DNA of 64,000 bases from Streptomyces zaomyceticus (lineage in GTDB: Bacteria; Actinomycetota; Actinomycetes; Streptomycetales; Streptomycetaceae), in assembly GCF_014656215.1 (NCBI RefSeq), contig NZ_BNBZ01000003.1, forward strand, positions 186,001 to 250,000. Direction: 5' to 3'. The position numbers were made by a program, and so were the translations under genes. Positions 33,542 to 42,589 of this stretch are shown here, piece by piece. The notes beneath the pieces were generated by a model. It was not told the DNA's origin. It made no database searches and was given only the letters and a program-made list of their open reading frames with translations. The number at the start of each line of letters is the position of its first letter. The stretch's first letter is position 1.

Positions 33542-35353
33542 TCAGGCCGAGGGCGAGGGGGAGGCCTCGGGCGATCCGGTGCCGGAGGGCGACGGATCCG
33601 ACGTCGGGGTCGGGGTCGGCGTCGCGGCGGGCGCGGTGACCGTCAGCTTGATCTCCGTGCTGACGCCGCCGCGTGCGGTCAGGATCAGCACGTACTCGCC
33701 GGCCTTGTCGCCCGCGAGGAGCTCGGGCAGCGAGATCAGGCCGTTGGCGTCGGTCTTCAGGACGAGCGTGCGGACGGTGTCGCCCGCCGCGTTCTTGAAG
33801 TACGGCCCCTCCGTGCTCTCCTCGGTGGCCGTGGCGGAGACGACGACCTTGGCCTCGACGAGCACGCCGGCGGCGACCGCGCCCTTGAGGGTGGCCTTCG
33901 CCTGCACCGGCTGGGTGAAGGCGGTCCCGGTGGTGGCCGACAGCGGGTCGCCGGCGACCCGGGCGAGGGCGTCCGCCTGCCGTTCGGTGACGGTCGCGGT
34001 GAACTCGGCGGCCTTCGCGCTGTTGCCCACGACGACGGCCCTGACGGTGAACGCACCGATCTTCTCGCCGGCCCGCAGCGCCGGGGCGGCGGCGATACCG
34101 GCCGATCCGCTGGTGACGGTGACGGTCGTCGCACCGCCGGCGAAGCGGGCGTCGGTGGTGCCGGTGATCTCGAAGCGGACGGTCACCCCGGCGACCGGCG
34201 CGCCCGAGGCGTCGAGCGCCGCGACCGTCGGCGCCTTGGCGAAGACGCTCTCGGTGGTCGCGGTCAGCTGCCCCGTGGAGACGGTCGTGAGCCGGTCGAC
34301 CCTGACGGCCGGCGGGACGGTGGGCGGCTTCGTCGGCGGAGTGACCGGGGGCTTGGTCGGCGTGGTCGGCTTCGTCGGCGGCGGCGTGACCTTCGAGGGC
34401 TCGCCCGGCCGCGTCGGCTTCGGCTTCGGGGCGCCCGTGTCGGAGGGCTTCGGGTCGGGAGACGTCGGGAGGGGCGAGAACGGCGGCGTGGGACGGTTGC
34501 CCCGGCCGCGGTCGTCGCTGCGGTCGACCGGGAACACTCCCGTGCCGTCCGGGACCTGGTGGGTGCCGCGCTTGTAGTACTCGAACCAGGACGTGACCGT
34601 GTTCAGGTACTCCCGCGAGCGGTTGTAGCTGAGGATCGCCCGGTCGAGGTCGGCCTTGAGCGCGAGGTTGCGGTCGTTGGCGCAGAGGTAGAGACCGGCG
34701 GCCTGCGCGGCGTCGTAGATGTTGTTCGGGTCCCGCTTCCCGTCGCTGTTCGCGTCCTGGCCCCAGGTGGCCCAGGTGGACGGGATGAACTGCATCGGGC
34801 CGACGGCGCGGTCGTGCGTGGAGTCGCCGTCGTAGGCGCCGCGGTCGGTGTCGGAGATGTTGGCGAAGCCGACACCGTTGAGGACGGGCCCGAGGATCGG
34901 CGAGAGGGTCCTGCCGTTGGCGTCGACCTTGCCGCCGCGCGCCTGGCCCGACTCGACCTTGCCGATGCCCGCGAGCAGCTGCCAGGGCAGGTTGCAGCCG
35001 GGGTCGGTCGAGCGTATGGACTGCTCGGCGCGCTTGTAGGCGGAGAGCACGGACGCGGGTATGCCGGCCTCGGCGGGGCCGGTGATCACCGGCAGGTTGA
35101 TGCTCGTGCCGGGCTTGTTCGGCGTGTTCAGCGGCGGCAGGACCGTGTAGTACGGCGAATCGCCGGTGGCGGAGCCGTCGCCGGACGGCGGCGCGGTGTC
35201 TCCCGCGCCGATGGCCCGGTCACCGCCGGCGTTGTCGGCGGGCGGCGGGATCATCTCCGGCGCCTGTGAGGCGGCGAGTGCGGCGACCGCCGCCGCCATC
35301 ACCGCACCGCTGGTGGCCCCCTTGCGCAGCCTGCGGCCCAAGTGCGCTGACAT
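33542..35353 (-). CDS. Modular lytic transglycosylase with Ig-like domains
   Basis: This 603-residue exported protein cuts peptidoglycan strands. Residues 1-31 look like a signal sequence. The transglycosylase domain (about 98-285) has catalytic Glu134 in GIGKVESGQ, GPMQFIPSTW (185-194) and YNRSREYLNTV, the MltB-like (SLT_2) pattern. A Pro/Thr/Lys linker (about 290-350) leads to two bacterial Ig-like domains (about 352-575; FEITGTTDARF..., VKVVVSATATEESTEG...), then a Pro/Ser/Thr tail. The Ig domains may position the enzyme in the wall. No ydaO-type riboswitch was recognised upstream, unlike some Streptomyces wall hydrolase genes. Confidence 0.9.
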   Translation of the reverse strand: MSAHLGRRLRKGATSGAVMAAAVAALAASQAPEMIPPPADNAGGDRAIGAGDTAPPSGDGSATGDSPYYTVLPPLNTPNKPGTSINLPVITGPAEAGIPASVLSAYKRAEQSIRSTDPGCNLPWQLLAGIGKVESGQARGGKVDANGRTLSPILGPVLNGVGFANISDTDRGAYDGDSTHDRAVGPMQFIPSTWATWGQDANSDGKRDPNNIYDAAQAAGLYLCANDRNLALKADLDRAILSYNRSREYLNTVTSWFEYYKRGTHQVPDGTGVFPVDRSDDRGRGNRPTPPFSPLPTSPDPKPSDTGAPKPKPTRPGEPSKVTPPPTKPTTPTKPPVTPPTKPPTVPPAVRVDRLTTVSTGQLTATTESVFAKAPTVAALDASGAPVAGVTVRFEITGTTDARFAGGATTVTVTSGSAGIAAAPALRAGEKIGAFTVRAVVVGNSAKAAEFTATVTERQADALARVAGDPLSATTGTAFTQPVQAKATLKGAVAAGVLVEAKVVVSATATEESTEGPYFKNAAGDTVRTLVLKTDANGLISLPELLAGDKAGEYVLILTARGGVSTEIKLTVTAPAATPTPTPTSDPSPSGTGSPEASPSPSA

Positions 35354-35451
35354 CTCCGTGGTCCCTTCCCCCTCGACGGAGGTCCCGCGCTCCCCGCGCG
35401 AGACCTCCGGCGACCCTATGCCAACTCCGGTCCGCCGGGCACCGGCGCCTG

Positions 35452-35466
35452 ACCGTGTTTCACGGT
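35452..35466. promoter_or_regulatory. Inverted repeat ACCGTG-TTT-CACGGT
   Basis: Two 6-bp arms surround TTT, about 100 bp upstream of the transglycosylase start, within a 349-bp divergent gap. This is a candidate operator. Confidence 0.4.
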
Positions 35467-35525
35467 TTCGCCACCTCTCGGCCGCTTACGGAACTCGTCG
35501 CCGACGCCGCCGGGGCGGGATGGCG

Positions 35526-35620
35526 GAAGCCCCCGAACGGCAGCGGGACGGAAGGCCGGGAGCGTCCGAACGGCGGTCGGGCGGGGTGCCGGGAGTCTCC
35601 GAACGGCCGCCGGGCGGGAA
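35526..35620. repeat. Three 33-bp tandem units
   Basis: ccgaacggc recurs at 35533, 35566 and 35599, exactly 33 bp apart, within longer similar units (gggag-gtccgaacggc-gtcgggcgg). The period is divisible by three, and a minus-strand frame at 35416-35649 reads it as repeated 11-residue RPxAVRxLP units. No independent coding evidence was found. Confidence 0.65.
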
Positions 35621-35702
35621 CCGGGCGGAGGGTCGGACCCCTCTTGCACTGCGGCCGACGACGTACTCCGGCCGCCACCACCTGAACCTGGGGGAAGTCC
35701 CG

Positions 35703-36608
35703 TTGCCGTTCACCCTGAGCCATGCCGCCGCCGTGCTGCCCGGACTGCGCCGGGACGGGACCGCGCGCGGACCACTCGTCGCGTCCGCCCTCGTCGCGGG
35801 CTCGTTCGCGCCCGACATGACCTATTTCGCCGCCACGGCGTTCCCCGGTGCGATGGTCCTCGGGGACGTCACCCACTCCCCCGTGGGAATCGTCACGGCC
35901 GACATCGGGATCGCCGCCGTGCTGGTGGCCCTGTGGCTGACCGTTCGCGAACCGCTCGTGGCGCTGCTGCCCGCCCGTTGGCGCGGGCCGGTGTACGGGC
36001 TGCTCCGGGGCCGCGTCCGGAGCGGGCGGCATCCGGCCGTGCTCGCGGGGTGGTTCGCCCTCTCCGCGGTCCTCGGCGCGACGACCCATGTGGTGTGGGA
36101 CTCGTTCACCCACCTCGACCGCTGGGGGACCCGGGCGGTCCCGTTCCTCGGTGACGTGGTGGCCGGGTTCCCCGTCTATCTCTACGCGCAGTACGGGGGT
36201 TCGGCGCTGGCCCTCGGGCTCCTCGTGCTGTTCACCGCGCGGGCGCTGCGCGCCGCGGGCCCGGGGGTGGAGCTGCCGGCCCGGGTGCGGGTCCCGGGGC
36301 GGCGCGGCCGGCTGCTGGCGGCCGGTCTGATCGGTGGCTGTGTCCTCGCCGGGATCGCCCACCGGGTGCTGCGCTGGGCCGCGTACTGGGGCTGGGGCAG
36401 GATCGAGACGCCCCTGGACGTCATTCCGACGGCCTGCTTCGGGGCCGGCGCGGGGCTCGCCGTCGGCCTCGTGCTGTACGGGACGGGGGTACGGCTGCTG
36501 GGGACGCCGCCCGCGCCGGGGCAGGACGCCCCGGCCACCCCTGCCCCGCCGGCGGAGGCGCCGGACCGGGCCGCTTCGACGGAACGCTCCCGTCAGGGAT
36601 CTCGCTGA
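35703..36608 (+). CDS. DUF4184 family membrane protein, TTG start
   Basis: The 301 residues begin MPFTLSHAAAVLP, the family's hallmark N-terminus. It is read here from TTG 35703, preceded by GGGGGAAG. About six membrane helices are visible, with His/Asp residues in SFAPDMTYFA, DVTHSPVG and GATTHVVWDSFTHLD that resemble the metal-binding motifs of the YdjM/LexA-regulated membrane hydrolase group. Function is unknown. Longer in-frame readings upstream consist of the 33-bp repeats and lack homology. A large hairpin follows the gene. Confidence 0.85.
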   Translation: MPFTLSHAAAVLPGLRRDGTARGPLVASALVAGSFAPDMTYFAATAFPGAMVLGDVTHSPVGIVTADIGIAAVLVALWLTVREPLVALLPARWRGPVYGLLRGRVRSGRHPAVLAGWFALSAVLGATTHVVWDSFTHLDRWGTRAVPFLGDVVAGFPVYLYAQYGGSALALGLLVLFTARALRAAGPGVELPARVRVPGRRGRLLAAGLIGGCVLAGIAHRVLRWAAYWGWGRIETPLDVIPTACFGAGAGLAVGLVLYGTGVRLLGTPPAPGQDAPATPAPPAEAPDRAASTERSRQGSR

Positions 36609-36710
36609 TCCGCTCCGCTCCCGCGGGCCGGACGCGCGCCGACGTGCCCGGGCCACGGCCCTCGGGACCCGCTCGCCCACCGGCCCCGCCGCCGGTCCAC
36701 CCCGGACACG

Positions 36711-36758
36711 CCTCCGTGCCGGGTCCCGCACCGTGCGGTGCGGGACCCGGCACGGAGG
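36711..36758. terminator. Very long perfect hairpin between DUF4184 and polA
   Basis: Bases 36711-36733 and 36736-36758 are exact reverse complements: 23 bp each with only TG between. In RNA this gives a stem of about 20 bp with a small loop. It lies between two converging genes and can end both transcripts. Confidence 0.85.
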
Positions 36759-36768
36759 TCCGGGTGGG

Positions 36769-39480
36769 TCAGTGCGCCGCGGAGTCCCAGTCGTGGCCGA
36801 CACCGACGGAGACGTCGAGGGGGGCACGGAGGTCGGCCGCCGCCGACATCTGCTCGCGGACCAGGGCCTCGACCCGCTCGCGCTCGCCGGGGGCGAGTTC
36901 GAGCACGATTTCGTCGTGGACCTGGAGCAGCATCCGGGAGGAGAGACCCGCCTCGGTCAGCGCCCGGTCGACGCCCAGCATCGCGACCTTCACGATGTCG
37001 GCGGCGGTGCCCTGGATCGGGGCGTTGAGCGCCATCCGCTCGGCGGCCTCGCGGCGCTGGCGGTTGTCGCTGTTGAGGTCGGGCAGGTAGCGGCGGCGGC
37101 CCAGCATCGTCTCGGTGTATCCGGTGGCGCGGGCCTCGTCGACGACCCGGCGCAGATAGTCCCGCACCCCGCCGAAGCGCTCGAAGTAGGTGTCCATCAG
37201 GCCGCGGGCCTCGCCCGGGTCGATGTTCAGCTGCTGCGAGAGGCCGAAGGCGGACAGACCGTAGGCCAGGCCGTACGACATGGCCTTGATCTTGCGGCGC
37301 ATCTCGGCGTCGACGGCGGACCGCTCGACCGAGAAGACCTGGGAGGCGACGGTGGTGTGGAGGTCCTCGCCGGAGGTGAAGGCCTCGATGAGGCCCTCGT
37401 CCTCGGAGAGGTGGGCCATGACGCGGAGCTCGATCTGGCTGTAGTCGGCGGTCATGAGGGCCTCGAAGCCCTCGCCGACGACGAAGCCGTGCCGGATGGC
37501 GCGTCCCTCGTCCGTCCGTACCGGCACGTTCTGCAGGTTGGGCTCGGTGGAGGAGAGGCGCCCGGTGGCGGCCACCGTCTGGCTGAAGGTGGTGTGGATG
37601 CGCCCGTCGGCGGCGATCGTCTTGATCAGCCCTTCGACGGTGGAGCGCAGCCGGGCCTGCTCGCGGTGCCGGAGCATGATCACGGGCAGGTCGTGCTCGG
37701 TCTGGCCGGCCAGCCAGGCGAGCGCGTCGGCGTCGGTGGTGTACCCGGTCTTGGTCTTCTTGGTCTTCGGCAGGTTCAGCTCGCCGAAGAAGACCTCCTG
37801 GAGCTGCTTGGGCGAGCCGAGGTTGAACTCGTGGCCGACGGAGGAGTGCGCCTCCTTCACGGCCTGCTGCACCGCGCCGGCGAACTGCTGCTCCATGGCC
37901 TCCAGGTGATCGCGGTCGGCGGCGATGCCGTGCCGCTCCAGGCGGGCGAGGAGGGCGGAGGTGGGCAGCTCCACGTCGTGGAGGAGCTCACGGGCGCCGA
38001 CCTCGCCGAGCTTCTCCTCGAAGGCCGCGGCCAGGTCGAGGACGGCCCGCGCCTGGGTCATGAGGGCTTCGGCCTCGGCGGTGTCGTCGGCGCCGAAGGC
38101 GAGCTGGCCGTCGGCGGCGGCCGCGGGGGCGAGCTCGCGGTGGAGGTACTCGACGGAGAGCGCGTCGAGCGCGAAGGAGCGCCGGCCGGGCTTGACGAGG
38201 TAGGCGGCGAGGGCGGTGTCCATGGTGACGCCCGCGATGCTCCAGCCGTGCTCGGGGAAGACCCGCATGGCGCCCTTGGCGTTGTGCATGGCCTTCGGCC
38301 GCTCGGGGTCGGCGATCCAGGCGGCCCAGGCCCGCTCGTCGGCCTCGTCGAGCGCGCTCGGCTCGAACCAGGCGGCGGCGCCTCCGGCGGCGGCGAGGGC
38401 GATCTCGCCGACGTTCCCCGTGCCGAGGGCCCAGCTGTCGACGGTGGCGATGCCGAGGGGCTCGGTGCCGTGCTCGGCGAGCCAGGGGGCGAGCTCTCCG
38501 GCGCCGAGGACGGTGCCGTCGATCTCGACGCCCGCCTCCGGGGCCGGGGCGGTGTCCTCGGCGGAGCCCGGGTCGACGGCGAGGAGCCGCTCGCGCAGCG
38601 AGGGGTTGCGGATCTCCAGGGTGTCGAGGACGAGGGCGACCGCCCCGCGGTCGTACGGCTCGCGGGCGAGGTCCGTGACGCCCTTCGGCAGCTCGACGTC
38701 CGTGACCATCGCGGTCAGCCGGCGGTTGAGCTTGACCGACTCCAGGTGGTCGCGGAAGTTCTGGCCGGCCTTGCCCTTGACCTCCTCGGCGCGCTCGACG
38801 AGCTCGTCGAAGGAGCCGAACTGGTTGATCCACTTGGCGGCGGTCTTCTCGCCGACGCCGGGGATGCCGGGCAGGTTGTCCGACGGGTCGCCGCGCAGGG
38901 CCGCGAAGTCGGGGTACTGCGAGGGCGTGAGGCCGTACTTCTCCTGGACCTTCTCCGGGGTGAAGCGGGTGAGCTCGGAGACGCCCTTGGTCGGGTAGAG
39001 CACGGTGGTGTGCTCGGAGACCAGCTGGAACGAGTCCCGGTCGCCGGTGACGATCAGGACCTCGAAGCCGGCGGCCTCGGCCTGGGTGGCGAGGGTCGCG
39101 ATGACGTCGTCGGCCTCGAAGCCGTCGACGGCGAACCGCGGCGCGTTCATCGCGTCGAGGAGCTCGCCGATCAGCTCGACCTGCCCCTTGAACTCGTCGG
39201 GGGTCTTGGAGCGGTTCGCCTTGTACTCGGGGAACTCCTCGGACCGCCAGGTCTTGCGGGAGACGTCGAAGGCGACCGCGAAGTGCGTGGGGGCCTCGTC
39301 GCGGAGCGTGTTCGCCAGCATCGAGGCGAATCCGTAGATCGCGTTCGTCGGCTGCCCGGTCGCGGTGGTGAAGTTCTCCGCGGGCAGCGCGAAGAACGCC
39401 CGGTACGCGAGGGAGTGCCCGTCCATGAGGAGCAGGCGGGGACGGGTGTCTGCGGGGTTCTTCGATGCTGTCTCGGCCAC
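36769..39480 (-). CDS. polA: DNA polymerase I
   Basis: PolA fills gaps and removes RNA primers. The 903 residues have the N-terminal 5' nuclease domain (about 15-310; LLLMDGHSLAYRAFFAL, GFEADDVIATLA, VTGDRDSFQLV, GIPGVGEKTAAKW), a middle 3'-5' exonuclease-like domain, and the polymerase domain with motif A DYSQIELR, motif B RRKIKAMSYGLAYG and motif C VHDEIVLE. The exonuclease domain lacks the DTE motif (it reads GIATVDSWALG), so proofreading is absent, as expected for actinobacterial PolA. GTG 39480 follows AGGA. It is divergent from the YdeP-type gene. Confidence 0.98.
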   Translation of the reverse strand: MAETASKNPADTRPRLLLMDGHSLAYRAFFALPAENFTTATGQPTNAIYGFASMLANTLRDEAPTHFAVAFDVSRKTWRSEEFPEYKANRSKTPDEFKGQVELIGELLDAMNAPRFAVDGFEADDVIATLATQAEAAGFEVLIVTGDRDSFQLVSEHTTVLYPTKGVSELTRFTPEKVQEKYGLTPSQYPDFAALRGDPSDNLPGIPGVGEKTAAKWINQFGSFDELVERAEEVKGKAGQNFRDHLESVKLNRRLTAMVTDVELPKGVTDLAREPYDRGAVALVLDTLEIRNPSLRERLLAVDPGSAEDTAPAPEAGVEIDGTVLGAGELAPWLAEHGTEPLGIATVDSWALGTGNVGEIALAAAGGAAAWFEPSALDEADERAWAAWIADPERPKAMHNAKGAMRVFPEHGWSIAGVTMDTALAAYLVKPGRRSFALDALSVEYLHRELAPAAAADGQLAFGADDTAEAEALMTQARAVLDLAAAFEEKLGEVGARELLHDVELPTSALLARLERHGIAADRDHLEAMEQQFAGAVQQAVKEAHSSVGHEFNLGSPKQLQEVFFGELNLPKTKKTKTGYTTDADALAWLAGQTEHDLPVIMLRHREQARLRSTVEGLIKTIAADGRIHTTFSQTVAATGRLSSTEPNLQNVPVRTDEGRAIRHGFVVGEGFEALMTADYSQIELRVMAHLSEDEGLIEAFTSGEDLHTTVASQVFSVERSAVDAEMRRKIKAMSYGLAYGLSAFGLSQQLNIDPGEARGLMDTYFERFGGVRDYLRRVVDEARATGYTETMLGRRRYLPDLNSDNRQRREAAERMALNAPIQGTAADIVKVAMLGVDRALTEAGLSSRMLLQVHDEIVLELAPGERERVEALVREQMSAAADLRAPLDVSVGVGHDWDSAAH

Positions 39481-39550
39481 ATGACGATCCTGCCACGGAC
39501 GACTGACATTCCCTCCCACCGTTCCGGTCGGCACCGGCGGGGTCCCGCCC

Positions 39551-39568
39551 TGTCACCGCCGCGTGACA
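39551..39568. promoter_or_regulatory. Inverted repeat TGTCAC-N6-GTGACA
   Basis: Six-bp arms flank CGCCGC in the 134-bp polA/YdeP divergent gap. The right arm could act as a -35 for the oxidoreductase gene, with CAGGAT (39588-39593) as a -10 but a long 19-bp spacer. It is a candidate operator for the oxidoreductase. Confidence 0.4.
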
Positions 39569-39614
39569 GGATCGGAGACGTACGCCTCAGGATTACCGCT
39601 CAAGGGAGAGCGCG

Positions 39615-41897
39615 ATGGTCAGCAAGCCGCCGGTCGGCGACCCGGTCCAGGACGCACCGCAGGTCACGCCGCCGCAGCACGCCGCCGCCGGGCTGCCCGC
39701 CATCGGGCACACCCTGCGGATCGCCCAGGAACAGATGGGTCTGCGGCGCACCGCGCGGACCCTCCTCAAGGTCAACCAGAAGGGCGGCTTCGACTGCCCC
39801 GGCTGCGCCTGGCCCGAGGAGGACAAGCGCCATGTGGCGGAGTTCTGCGAGAACGGGGCGAAGGCGGTCGCCGAGGAGGCGACGCTGCGCCGGGTGACCC
39901 CGGAGTTCTTCGCCGCGCACCCGGTGGCGGACCTCGCGACCCGCAGCGGGTACTGGCTGGGCCAGCAGGGCCGGATCACCGAGCCGATGCTGCTGTCCGA
40001 GGGCGGCGACCGGTACGAGCCGGTGACCTGGGAGCGGGCCTTCGCGATCGTCGCGGAGGAGCTCCGGGCGCTCGGCTCCCCCGACGAGGCGCTCTTCTAC
40101 ACCTCGGGGCGGACGAGCAACGAGGCCGCGTTCCTGCTCCAGCTCTTCGCCCGCGAGTTCGGCACGAACAACCTGCCGGACTGTTCCAACATGTGCCACG
40201 AGTCCTCGGGGTCGGCGCTGACGGAGACCATCGGCATCGGCAAGGGCAGCGTCTCGCTGGAGGACCTGCACCGGGCGGACCTGATCATCGTGGCCGGGCA
40301 GAACCCCGGCACGAACCACCCCCGCATGCTGTCGGCCCTGGAGAAGGCCAAGGCGGGCGGCGCGCGGATCATCTCGGTCAATCCCCTGCCCGAGGCGGGC
40401 CTGGAGCGGTTCAAGAACCCGCAGACCCCCCAGGGCATGCTCAGGGGTGCCGCGCTCAACGACCTCTTCCTCCAGATCCGCATCGGCGGCGACCAGGCCC
40501 TCTTCCGGCTGCTCAACAAGCTGATACTGGAGACGGCCGGGGCGGTCGACGAGGAGTTCGTACGCGAACACACCCATGGGTACGAGGAGTTCGTGGCGGC
40601 GGCCGGGGAGGCCGACTGGGACGAGACACTCGCCGCGACCGGTCTCGGGCGTGCCGAGATCGAGCGGACCCTGGAGATGGTGCTCGCCTCGGAGCGGACC
40701 GTCGTGTGCTGGGCGATGGGCCTCACCCAGCACAAGCACTCCGTGCCGACCATCCGCGAGGTGGTCAACTTCCTGCTGCTGCGCGGCAACATCGGCCGGC
40801 CGGGTGCCGGGGTGTGCCCGGTGCGCGGTCATTCGAACGTGCAGGGCGACCGCACCATGGGGATCTTCGAGCGCCCGGCGCCGGCCTTCCTCGACGCCCT
40901 GGACAAGGAGTTCGGGATCGTCTCCCCGCGCCACCACGGCTTCGACGTGGTCCGTTCGATCCAGGCGCTGCGCGACGGCGAGGCGAAGGTGTTCTTCGCG
41001 ATGGGCGGCAACTTCGTGGGGGCGACGCCGGACACGGAGGTGACGGAGGCGGCGATGCGCCGGGCCCGGCTCACCGTCCACGTCTCGACGAAGCTGAACC
41101 GCTCGCACGCGGTCACGGGCACGCGCGCGCTGATCCTGCCCACGCTGGGGCGCACCGACAAGGACGTGCAGCGGAGCGGCAAGCAGTTCGTGACGGTGGA
41201 GGACTCGATGAGTCTGGTGCACGCCTCGCGCGGCAATCTGCCGCCCGCGAGCCCGCACCTGCTGTCCGAGCCGGCGATCGTGGCGCGGCTGGCCCGTGCC
41301 ACCCTGGGCGCCGAATCGGCCACGCCCTGGGAGGAGTTCGAGGCCGACTACGCCACGATCCGGGACCGGATCGCGCGCGTGGTGCCCGGTTTCGAGGACT
41401 TCAACGCGCGTCTCGCGGCCGACTCGGGCGGCTTCCGGCTGCCGCACGGTCCGCGCGACGAGCGCCGCTTCCCGACGAGGACGGGGAAGGCGAACTTCAC
41501 GGCGGCACCGGTCGAATACCCGAGGGTGCCGGAGGGGCGGCTGCTGCTCCAGACGCTGCGCTCGCACGACCAGTACAACACCACGATCTACGGCCTGGAC
41601 GACCGCTACCGGGGCATCAAGGGGGGCCGCCGGGTCGTCCTGGTCCATCCCGAGGACGCGGCGGCGCTCGGCTTCGCCGACGGGTCGTACGCGGACCTGG
41701 TGAGCGAGTGGACGGACGGCAGCGAGCGGCGGGCGCCCGGCTTCCGGGTGGTGCACTATCCGACGTCGCGGGGGTGTGCGGCGGCCTACTACCCGGAGAC
41801 GAACGTGCTCGTCCCCCTGGAGTCGACGGCGGACGTCAGCAACACCCCCGCGAGCAAGTCCGTGATCGTCCGTCTGGAAGAATCCGCCTCCGCCTAA
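39615..41897 (+). CDS. FdhF/YdeP-family molybdopterin oxidoreductase
   Basis: This 760-residue protein belongs to the formate-dehydrogenase-like molybdopterin family. FDCPGCAWPE (Cys61, Cys64) and FCENG (Cys78) mark an N-terminal iron-sulfur segment. Bis-MGD-binding regions include DCSNMCHESSG, AGQNPGTNHPRM, INPLPEAGLER-like VNPLPEAGL, and the C-terminal molydopterin-dinucleotide domain (RSHDQYNTTIYGLDDRYRG). E. coli YdeP aids acid resistance, but its reaction is unknown. No accessory subunits or signal peptide are present, so it should be cytoplasmic. ATG 39615 follows GGGAGAG. The next gene is a thioesterase 65 bp away. Confidence 0.9.
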   Translation: MVSKPPVGDPVQDAPQVTPPQHAAAGLPAIGHTLRIAQEQMGLRRTARTLLKVNQKGGFDCPGCAWPEEDKRHVAEFCENGAKAVAEEATLRRVTPEFFAAHPVADLATRSGYWLGQQGRITEPMLLSEGGDRYEPVTWERAFAIVAEELRALGSPDEALFYTSGRTSNEAAFLLQLFAREFGTNNLPDCSNMCHESSGSALTETIGIGKGSVSLEDLHRADLIIVAGQNPGTNHPRMLSALEKAKAGGARIISVNPLPEAGLERFKNPQTPQGMLRGAALNDLFLQIRIGGDQALFRLLNKLILETAGAVDEEFVREHTHGYEEFVAAAGEADWDETLAATGLGRAEIERTLEMVLASERTVVCWAMGLTQHKHSVPTIREVVNFLLLRGNIGRPGAGVCPVRGHSNVQGDRTMGIFERPAPAFLDALDKEFGIVSPRHHGFDVVRSIQALRDGEAKVFFAMGGNFVGATPDTEVTEAAMRRARLTVHVSTKLNRSHAVTGTRALILPTLGRTDKDVQRSGKQFVTVEDSMSLVHASRGNLPPASPHLLSEPAIVARLARATLGAESATPWEEFEADYATIRDRIARVVPGFEDFNARLAADSGGFRLPHGPRDERRFPTRTGKANFTAAPVEYPRVPEGRLLLQTLRSHDQYNTTIYGLDDRYRGIKGGRRVVLVHPEDAAALGFADGSYADLVSEWTDGSERRAPGFRVVHYPTSRGCAAAYYPETNVLVPLESTADVSNTPASKSVIVRLEESASA

Positions 41898-41962
41898 GCG
41901 TTTGCTCAGGCAGCTCAGGAAGACCAGCCGTACGAAGACGTACGAAACGAACGGAGCCGGGC

Positions 41963-42457
41963 ATGGGTGAGCAGCAGCACGTGAAGTTCCCGCAGGAGGT
42001 CCTCGACGAGTACGCGGCGCTGGGTGTCGACCTCCCGGCGCTCTTCTCGGCCGGGCACCTCGGCAACCGGATGGGGGTCCAGATCCTGGAGGCCTCCGCC
42101 GAGCGGGTCGTCGGCACCATGCCGGTGGAGGGCAACACCCAGCCGTACGGTCTGCTGCACGGGGGCGCCTCGGCGGTGCTGGCCGAGACGCTGGGCTCCA
42201 TCGGTTCGATGCTGCACGGCGGGGTGTCGAAGATCGCGGTGGGTGTCGATCTGAACTGCACCCACCACCGCGGGGTGCGCAGCGGTCTGGTGACCGGTGT
42301 GGCGACGCCGGTGCACCGCGGGCGGTCGACCGCCACGTACGAGATCGTGATCACCGACGAGCAGGACAAGCGGGTCTGCTCGGCGCGGCTGACCTGTCTG
42401 CTGCGTGAGGTCACCGCGAAGGACGCGTCCAGCATTCCGGACACCTCGAACGGCTGA
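41963..42457 (+). CDS. PaaI-family hotdog thioesterase
   Basis: This 164-residue single hotdog-fold protein has the family core NRMGVQILEASAERVVGTMPV, then YGLLHGGASAVLAETLGS, where the HGG turn and the Glu on the following helix are typical catalytic features. VGVDLNCTHHRGVRSG follows. Such enzymes hydrolyse acyl-CoA thioesters, for example aromatic acyl-CoAs. ATG 41963 follows a GGAG site. Upstream on the same strand is the molybdopterin oxidoreductase (65-bp gap). A terminator follows directly. Confidence 0.92.
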   Translation: MGEQQHVKFPQEVLDEYAALGVDLPALFSAGHLGNRMGVQILEASAERVVGTMPVEGNTQPYGLLHGGASAVLAETLGSIGSMLHGGVSKIAVGVDLNCTHHRGVRSGLVTGVATPVHRGRSTATYEIVITDEQDKRVCSARLTCLLREVTAKDASSIPDTSNG

Positions 42458-42496
42458 GCGGTGACATACGAGGCCTGACCAGCGACGCACGACCAT

Positions 42497-42522
42497 GGGG
42501 CGGCACCTACGGGTGCCGCCCC
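42497..42522 (+). terminator. Intrinsic terminator after the thioesterase gene
   Basis: GGGGCGGCACC (42497-42507) pairs perfectly with GGTGCCGCCCC (42512-42522) around a TACG tetraloop, and TTCG follows. Confidence 0.85.
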
Positions 42523-42589
42523 TTCGGCGTTCCGGGCCCGCCCCGGGCGCCCGTTTCCGTCACGCTGTGTCACATACACAAGGGTCGGC

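Noticed and set aside
35354-35470. A ydaO (c-di-AMP) riboswitch before the transglycosylase gene
   Set aside because: The conserved core expected upstream of some Streptomyces wall hydrolases was not found on the minus strand.
36769-39480. Damaged polA because the exonuclease motifs are absent
   Set aside because: Loss of the 3'-5' exonuclease residues is normal in actinobacterial DNA polymerase I. The gene is otherwise intact.
42558-42580. GlnR or CRP-like site (GTCAC and TGTG/CACA words) before livK
   Set aside because: The spacing and halves fit neither consensus well, and such words are common by chance.
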